Below the pieces are notes generated by a model. The model was not told the origin of the DNA. It was given only the letters and a program-made list of their open reading frames with translations, and did no database searches. Of a stretch of DNA of 64,000 nt, positions 59,042 to 64,000 are shown in pieces. The DNA comes from Embleya hyalina (GTDB taxonomy: Bacteria > Actinomycetota > Actinomycetes > Streptomycetales > Streptomycetaceae). The position numbers were made by a program, and so were the translations under genes. The stretch lies in assembly GCF_003967355.1 (NCBI RefSeq), contig NZ_BIFH01000013.1:405084-469083 (forward strand). Direction: 5' to 3'. The number at the start of each line of letters is the position of its first letter. Position 1 is the first letter of the stretch.

Positions 59042-60426
59042 GCCGCGACGACACCCGGTTCGACGTGGTGGTCGTCGGCGCCGGATTCACCGGCCTCGCC
59101 GCCGCGCACGAGCTGGGACTGGCGGGCCTGAAAACCCTGATCGTCGAGGCGGACGACCGCATCGGCGGCCTGGCCGGCACCTTCGAGGTCGGCGACGGAC
59201 ACCTCGAACGTTTCTACCACCACTGGTTCGAGTCCGATCACGACATGTTCCGGCTGTGCGCCGAACTCGGCCGCGGCCACCTGGTGGAGCGCCGGCCGGC
59301 ACGCACCGGCTTCTACCACGCCAACACCATCCACCGCCTGTCCAGCCCGCTCGACGTGCTGCGCTTCGCCCCACTGCCGCCCGCCGACCGGCTACGCCTG
59401 GGACTGATGGTGATGCGCGCCGCGCGGGTACGCCACTGGCGCCAACTCGAAGCGCTCACCGCCGAGGAATGGCTCGTGCGCATCGGCGGACGCCGGGTGT
59501 TCGACCTGGTGTGGCAACCGCTCCTGGAAGGCAAGTTCGGCGCCTACGCCCCCCAGGTCGGCGCCACCTGGATGTGGACCAAACTGCACCTTCGCGGCGG
59601 CAGCCGCAGCAGATCCGGGCGCGAGGTGCTGCACTACCTGCGCGGCGGGTGCGGGGCCCTGCTCGACGCCTGGCGACCCCGACTGTGCGAACTGGGCATC
59701 AGACTGCGGCTGCACAGCCCGGTCTCCGCCGTCCTGGTCGATCACGGCGGCGTCACCGGGGTCCGCGTCGGCGACGAAGTGGTCCCCGCGCGCCGGGTAT
59801 TGGTGACCACCGCGCCGAGCGTGCTCGCCGACATGCTGACCGGCCAGGACGACGAACACCTCGCCGTACCCGCGCTGCGCCGCCAGTTGGGCAGCATCCC
59901 CTACCTGGCGAACATCTGCCTGGTGTTGGAGAACACCCACGCGCTCTCCGACACCTACTGGCTCAACGTCACCGACCCCACGTTCCCCTACGTAGGCGTC
60001 ATCGAGCACACCAACTTCGACGATCCGGGCCACTACGGCGGCCGGCACATCGTCTACCTCTCCAAATACCTCCCCGAGGACTCGACGCTGTATCGGATGA
60101 GCGACGAGGAGGTGTTCCGCTACAGCCTGCCCCACCTGCGCCGGATGTTCCCGCGCTTTCGCGACGACTGGGTGCGCGGCTACCACGTCTGGCGCGCGGA
60201 CCACGCACAACCGGTGATCACCCGGAACTACTCGAGGATCGTGCCCGGTGTGGAATGCGCGGTACCCGGCCTGTACATGGCCGGCATGGCGCAGGTCTTC
60301 CCCGAGGACCGCGGCACCAACTACGCGGTGCGACACGGCAGGAACGCGGGCAGGCTCGTCGCCGATCGGGTGCGGGCCCACGAACGCACCGGTCTGGCCA
60401 GTCTACGAACGGGAGACGGGACGTGA
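59038..60426 (+). CDS. FAD-dependent oxidoreductase (protoporphyrinogen/amine oxidase fold)
   Basis: 462 residues. Dinucleotide loop VVVGAGFTGLAAAHEL (GxGxxG at 14-19), then IVEADDRIGGLAGTFEVGD, the GG-doublet of the amine-oxidase/UDP-galactopyranose-mutase superfamily, and the C-terminal GLYMAGMAQVFPEDRGTNYA with the second FAD contact. HLERFYHHWFESDHDMF is typical of sugar-linked members found next to GT2 genes. GTG start overlaps the previous stop (GTGA); its own stop overlaps the next GTG. It might oxidise or isomerise the lipid-linked sugar. Confidence 0.82.
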   Translation: MSRDDTRFDVVVVGAGFTGLAAAHELGLAGLKTLIVEADDRIGGLAGTFEVGDGHLERFYHHWFESDHDMFRLCAELGRGHLVERRPARTGFYHANTIHRLSSPLDVLRFAPLPPADRLRLGLMVMRAARVRHWRQLEALTAEEWLVRIGGRRVFDLVWQPLLEGKFGAYAPQVGATWMWTKLHLRGGSRSRSGREVLHYLRGGCGALLDAWRPRLCELGIRLRLHSPVSAVLVDHGGVTGVRVGDEVVPARRVLVTTAPSVLADMLTGQDDEHLAVPALRRQLGSIPYLANICLVLENTHALSDTYWLNVTDPTFPYVGVIEHTNFDDPGHYGGRHIVYLSKYLPEDSTLYRMSDEEVFRYSLPHLRRMFPRFRDDWVRGYHVWRADHAQPVITRNYSRIVPGVECAVPGLYMAGMAQVFPEDRGTNYAVRHGRNAGRLVADRVRAHERTGLASLRTGDGT

Positions 60427-61841
60427 GCGAACTGCTCGACGCCGAGGCCTGCGAGCACCTGTCGATCGACGAGGTGCACGATCTCCACCGGCGCCACGTC
60501 AGCCGCAGCCAGGTCACCCTGATCGGCTCGTTCGGATTCGGCCGCGACCTCGTGGAACACGCGGAAGGGTGTTGGATCACGCTGCGCGACGGCCGCCGCG
60601 TCCTCGACTTCACCGGCGGTGTGGGCGTGCTCAACCACGGCCACAATCACCCGCGGATCCTGGCCGCACGCCGCCGCTTCGCCGAGCGCAAGAGCATGGA
60701 GGTGCACAAGAACTACCTCTCCCCGTACGTCGCCGCGCTCGGCCACAACCTGGCGATGCTGCTGCCGGGCGACCTGAACATCGCCTACTTCCCCAACTCC
60801 GGGGCGGAGGCCGTGGAAGGCGCCCTGAAACTGGCGTACAAATACCACCGCGGCCGGCGCGGCACCGTCCTGCACACCGACATCGCCTTCCACGGCAAAC
60901 TCCTGGGCGCGGGCAGCCTGACCGCGTCTCCGGAGATCCACTTCCCCTTCCCGAGCCTGCCCGGCACCGACCGATTCGGCTACGACGACCCGGACTCCTT
61001 CGCCCTCGCCCTGGACCGGCACCGCACCGGCGACGGCGGCAGCGACGTGTACGCGGTGGTGCTCGAACCGTTCAGCGCGTCCGGACTGCGCGAGTGTTCC
61101 GAGGAATTCCTGCGCACCGTGCGTCGGATGTGCGACGAACTGGACATCGTGCTCGTCTTCGACGAGGTCTTCACCGGGTGGGGACGCACCGGGTCGCTGT
61201 TCCACTTCATGCGCCACCGCGACCTGATCCCCGACGTGCTCGTCACCTCCAAGTCCTTCGGCGGCGGCAAGGCGTCCATCTCCGGCTACGTGAGTCGCGA
61301 ACACGTCTTCCGCCGCGCGTACGACAACCTCGCCGACGCCACCCTGCACAGCACCACCTACCACGGCTTCGGCGAGGAGACCGTCACCGCGCTCGAAGCC
61401 GTCGCGATCGCGGTCGAGGACGACTACCCCGCCCGGGCCCGGCACATCGGCGAACGCCTCGGGAGAGGGCTGGCCAAACTCGCCGAGACGCACCACCGCC
61501 TCGTCGCCGGGACCACCGGACGCGGCGCGCTGCACGGGGTGTTCCTCAACGCCGGCCCCGCCCGGCTCGACCGCGTCACCCGACTGCTCCCCGGACCCTT
61601 CGCCAAGGACCCGCAACTGCGCGCCAAACTGGTCACCGGAGCGGTGATCTCGGCGCTCTACCACGACCACGACGTGCTCACCTACTACGGCTCCAACCAC
61701 GGACTCCCGCTGATCGCGGCACCGCCGCTGATCGCCGAGGACGAGGAGATCGACCTCTTCCTCACCGCCCTGGACCGGGTCCTGGACAAGGGCGTCACCC
61801 GGCTGGTCACCGCCTTCGTGAAGGACAGGGTCACCGCGTGA
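60423..61841 (+). CDS. class III PLP aminotransferase
   Basis: 472 residues. Family blocks: VLDFTGGVGVLNHGHNHPRI, FPNSGAEAVEGALKLA, IVLVFDEVFTGWGRTG (Asp binding PLP nitrogen) and VTSKSFGGGK with the Schiff-base Lys277. These enzymes exchange an omega-amine with an aldehyde or ketone. In aminoglycoside pathways such as neomycin a flavin dehydrogenase of the GMC type oxidises a primary alcohol that a class III aminotransferase then converts to an aminomethyl group; two GMC genes follow here. GTG start coupled to the previous stop; next GTG coupled to its own. Confidence 0.9.
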   Translation: MSELLDAEACEHLSIDEVHDLHRRHVSRSQVTLIGSFGFGRDLVEHAEGCWITLRDGRRVLDFTGGVGVLNHGHNHPRILAARRRFAERKSMEVHKNYLSPYVAALGHNLAMLLPGDLNIAYFPNSGAEAVEGALKLAYKYHRGRRGTVLHTDIAFHGKLLGAGSLTASPEIHFPFPSLPGTDRFGYDDPDSFALALDRHRTGDGGSDVYAVVLEPFSASGLRECSEEFLRTVRRMCDELDIVLVFDEVFTGWGRTGSLFHFMRHRDLIPDVLVTSKSFGGGKASISGYVSREHVFRRAYDNLADATLHSTTYHGFGEETVTALEAVAIAVEDDYPARARHIGERLGRGLAKLAETHHRLVAGTTGRGALHGVFLNAGPARLDRVTRLLPGPFAKDPQLRAKLVTGAVISALYHDHDVLTYYGSNHGLPLIAAPPLIAEDEEIDLFLTALDRVLDKGVTRLVTAFVKDRVTA

Positions 61842-62299
61842 GCGGCGCACCCGACCTCGGGGCCCTCGCCCGGGACCGGGCGGATCGGCGCGCGCTCGCG
61901 CGAACCACCCGGGCGCTGCGGGCGAGCGGCCTGGCGCGCGTGTGGGCGGTCCGATACCCGCCGCTTCGCGAGCCCGAGGCCGCCGCGCTCGCCGGCGGGC
62001 ATGTCGCGGGCAGCCTGGCCGCACTGGCGCCGCCGTATCGGGCGGCGTTCGGCGTGCTGCTGCGCCTGGTGCCGGCGGCCTTCCGGCTCGTGACCGGGCG
62101 TCGGCTCGAGGTCGCGTCGCCGGAGGTGTTGGCGGCGGGTGCGGGGCGGCTGGAGCGGCTGCCGGTGCTCGGCACGGTGGTGCGCACCACCGGCACCCTG
62201 GCGTGCTACGGGGCGCTGGACGGCGTGCGGCCGGCGGTGGCGGCGCGGGCGGCGGGGACCGAACTCCCGGAGCGGGCATGGCCGAACGACCCGCGGTGA
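61838..62299 (+). CDS. small GMC-partner protein (gluconate 2-dehydrogenase subunit 3-like)
   Basis: 153 residues, strongly Ala/Arg-rich. Its GTG overlaps the previous stop and its end overlaps the GMC gene by 22 bp, so it is made together with that enzyme. The position and a helical body (GSLAALAPPYRAAFGVLLRL) recall the small subunits of membrane GMC dehydrogenases, but no Tat signal or clear motif is visible. Assignment is from position and size. Confidence 0.6.
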   Translation: MSGAPDLGALARDRADRRALARTTRALRASGLARVWAVRYPPLREPEAAALAGGHVAGSLAALAPPYRAAFGVLLRLVPAAFRLVTGRRLEVASPEVLAAGAGRLERLPVLGTVVRTTGTLACYGALDGVRPAVAARAAGTELPERAWPNDPR

Positions 62300-63750
62300 T
62301 CGACTGCGACGCCCTCGTGATCGGCTCCGGCGCCGGTGGGGCCGTCGCCGCACTGGAACTGGCGCGCGCGGGCCGGCGACCGATCGTGCTGGAGGAGGGG
62401 CCCGAGGTGTCCGTCGCGGACATCGCCGATGCGTCGCCCGCCGAGAACATGCGGCGGCTGTACCGCAACGCGGGGCTGTCCCCGATCCACGGGCGCCCGA
62501 CGATCGCCTTCGGCGAAGGGCGCTGCGTCGGCGGTACGACCGTGGTCAACGGCGGCCTGCTGTGGCACCCGCCGGCCGACCTGCTCGACCGCTGGGCGCT
62601 GCGCTCGGGCGTGGACGGATATCGGGCCGAAGACCTCGACGCACACCTGCGCGACGTCACCCGACGGTTGTCGGTGATCACGCACACGGAACGCCCGCCG
62701 GCCAACCGGGACTCGCGGCTGCTCGCGGTCGGCGCGGACGCCCTGGGGTGGCGCCGACAGGACGCCCGCCGCGCGGTGCGCGGATGCCGACACAGCAACC
62801 GCTGCGCCACGGGCTGTCCGACCGGGGCGAAGCAGAGCATGGCGCTCACGTACCTCCCGCAGGCCCGGCGGCGGGGCGCGCGCGTCGACGCCGGCACCCG
62901 GGTGGTCCGCATCGCGCACGACGGGCGCACCGTCACCGCGGTACACGCGGTGGGCCCCGACGGGCGGCGGACGACCTACCGGCCGAACGTCGTCTTCCTC
63001 GCCGCCGGCGCCCTGGGTACACCCGCGCTGCTGCAACGCAGCGGCATCCACGCCCGCCGGGCCGGGCGACACACCGCGATCCACGTCAACCTGCGGGTGA
63101 ACGCGCGCTTCGCCGACCCCGTCGCGGCCCGGGACGGGACCATCTTCACCACCCAGCTCCACGAGTTCGCCGACCTGGGCATCCTGGTCATGCCGGCCAA
63201 CCTCACCCCCGGCACCCTGGCCGCGAGCCTCGCGGGGCATGCGCCGCGGGTGCTGGAGCGATTGCTCGCGGACATCGACCACGTCGGGACGTACACGGTG
63301 CAGGTCCGGGTGTCCGGCAGCGTCCGCGTCACCGCGTTGCCCGCCGGCGGCCTGCTCCTGCGGCATCATCTGCGGGCGAGCGACCGGGAGTTGTTGCGGT
63401 TCGGACTGCGGCAGGCGGCGCGGGTGCTGTTCGCGGCGGGCGCGGTCGAGCTGTACGCGCCCGAACGGCGCGTGTTGCGCTCCGTCGAGGAGGCGGAGGC
63501 GTTCGTCCCGCGAGCCGACCCGCGGCGCTGGGACCTGGTATCGGTGCACGCCATGGCCTCGTGCCCGATGGGCCTGCCCGAACGCGGCGGGCTGTGCGAC
63601 GGATACGGCCGACCGTACGGCCTCCGCGGGCTGCACCTGTGCGACGCGTCGGTGCTGCCCGGCGCGACCGGGGTGAGCCCGCAGGGGACCATCATGGCGT
63701 TCGCCCACGAGATCACCGACCGGTATCTGGCACTGCCCAGGCTGCCCTGA
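62278..63750 (+). CDS. GMC-family FAD oxidoreductase (sugar alcohol dehydrogenase type)
   Basis: 490 residues. FAD loop VIGSGAGGAVAALELARAGR at residues 15-34; GMC signature FGEGRCVGGTTVVNGGLLW; RHSNRCATGCPTGAKQSM with four close cysteines or Cys/His that could hold an iron-sulfur or structural site; SVHAMASCPMG near the C-terminal active-site His; VLPGATGVSPQGTIMAFA closing the FAD site. Start at ATG 62278, with GGAG 5 nt upstream. Likely oxidises a primary alcohol for the class III aminotransferase. Confidence 0.88.
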   Translation: MAERPAVIDCDALVIGSGAGGAVAALELARAGRRPIVLEEGPEVSVADIADASPAENMRRLYRNAGLSPIHGRPTIAFGEGRCVGGTTVVNGGLLWHPPADLLDRWALRSGVDGYRAEDLDAHLRDVTRRLSVITHTERPPANRDSRLLAVGADALGWRRQDARRAVRGCRHSNRCATGCPTGAKQSMALTYLPQARRRGARVDAGTRVVRIAHDGRTVTAVHAVGPDGRRTTYRPNVVFLAAGALGTPALLQRSGIHARRAGRHTAIHVNLRVNARFADPVAARDGTIFTTQLHEFADLGILVMPANLTPGTLAASLAGHAPRVLERLLADIDHVGTYTVQVRVSGSVRVTALPAGGLLLRHHLRASDRELLRFGLRQAARVLFAAGAVELYAPERRVLRSVEEAEAFVPRADPRRWDLVSVHAMASCPMGLPERGGLCDGYGRPYGLRGLHLCDASVLPGATGVSPQGTIMAFAHEITDRYLALPRLP

Positions 63751-63779
63751 CGCGGAATCCGGGAAAGGAAAACATTCAC

Positions 63780-64000
63780 GTGTCGAATACCCCTCCCGCA
63801 CACCTGCCCGGCCTGCTCGAACCGCGCTCCGACGAGATTCGGTGCGATATCGCGATCATCGGCTCCGGCATGGGAGGCGCGACACTCGCCTACGCGCTGC
63901 GTGATCTCGGGGCCCGGGTCACGGTGATCGAGCGGGGGGACTTCCTGCCGCGCGAATACGAGAACTGGTCGCCGAAAGCCGTTTTCACCCGGAGCCGCTA
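63780..64000 (+). CDS. second GMC-family oxidoreductase (3' end cut by window)
   Basis: Only the first ~73 residues are in view. Start at GTG 63780, behind GGGAAAGGA. IAIIGSGMGGATLAYALRD is the FAD loop and VTVIERGDFLPREYENWSP follows the GMC pattern. A 29-bp gap separates it from the first GMC gene, so the operon continues past the window. The two may act on different hydroxyls or form a complex with the small subunit. Confidence 0.8.
   Translation, partial: MSNTPPAHLPGLLEPRSDEIRCDIAIIGSGMGGATLAYALRDLGARVTVIERGDFLPREYENWSPKAVFTRSR

Noticed and set aside
1-64000. tRNA, rRNA, CRISPR or IS elements
   Set aside because: No cloverleaf-like sequence, repeated spacers, transposase frames or flanking repeats were seen on reading both strands.

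Overview
The window is very GC-rich, uses many GTG starts, has strong GGAGG-type ribosome sites and TANNNT -10 boxes, and is packed with P450, deoxysugar, RiPP and NRPS-like genes. This indicates a Streptomyces-like actinomycete, probably an accessory region rich in specialised metabolism. No rRNA, tRNA, CRISPR array or insertion sequence was found.

1-11 kb: the 3' part of a secreted zinc protease with a ricin-type lectin tail; then a macrodomain gene divergent from a protein that joins a uracil-DNA-glycosylase-like domain to an ADP-ribosyltransferase domain (possible new ADP-ribosylation system). After these come a lone full-length LanB dehydratase, a VOC protein, a GntR regulator, a Cys-less isochorismatase-fold protein, and a TetR/epoxide-hydrolase pair that shares one symmetrical operator-promoter.

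11-31 kb: tailoring-rich cluster with no scaffold gene in view. It holds sugar genes (Gfo/Idh/MocA oxidoreductase, pyruvyltransferase, glycosyltransferase, epimerase, NDP-hexose 2,3-dehydratase), a Rieske oxygenase, three P450s and a ferredoxin, two methyltransferases, a carbamoyltransferase and a large LuxR-type (LAL) regulator. These enzymes would together hydroxylate, methylate, carbamoylate and glycosylate a core made elsewhere.

31-41 kb: rifampin phosphotransferase under an exact rifamycin-associated element, then NUDIX, secreted phospholipase-D-like protein, quinone oxidoreductase, cyclophilin, AraC regulator, cupin, and a secreted unknown protein.

40.5-48 kb: RiPP cluster. A Stf0 sulfotransferase is followed by a promoter and a tightly overlapped operon: 54-residue precursor, B12-type radical SAM enzyme, MNIO/DUF692 oxygenase with a large C-terminal extension, second B12-type radical SAM enzyme, and a small partner protein. 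A LysE-type exporter follows.

48.6-55 kb: permuted ATP-grasp-like protein, PLP decarboxylase, a stand-alone adenylation-thiolation-reductase NRPS and a small beta-rich protein. 55.5-64 kb: Eis-type acetyltransferase, then a translationally coupled run of sugar aminotransferase, ArnC/GtrB-like membrane glycosyltransferase, FAD oxidoreductase, class III aminotransferase, small subunit and two GMC oxidoreductases (the last cut by the window end). This suggests an amino-sugar or aminocyclitol product with its own acetylation.
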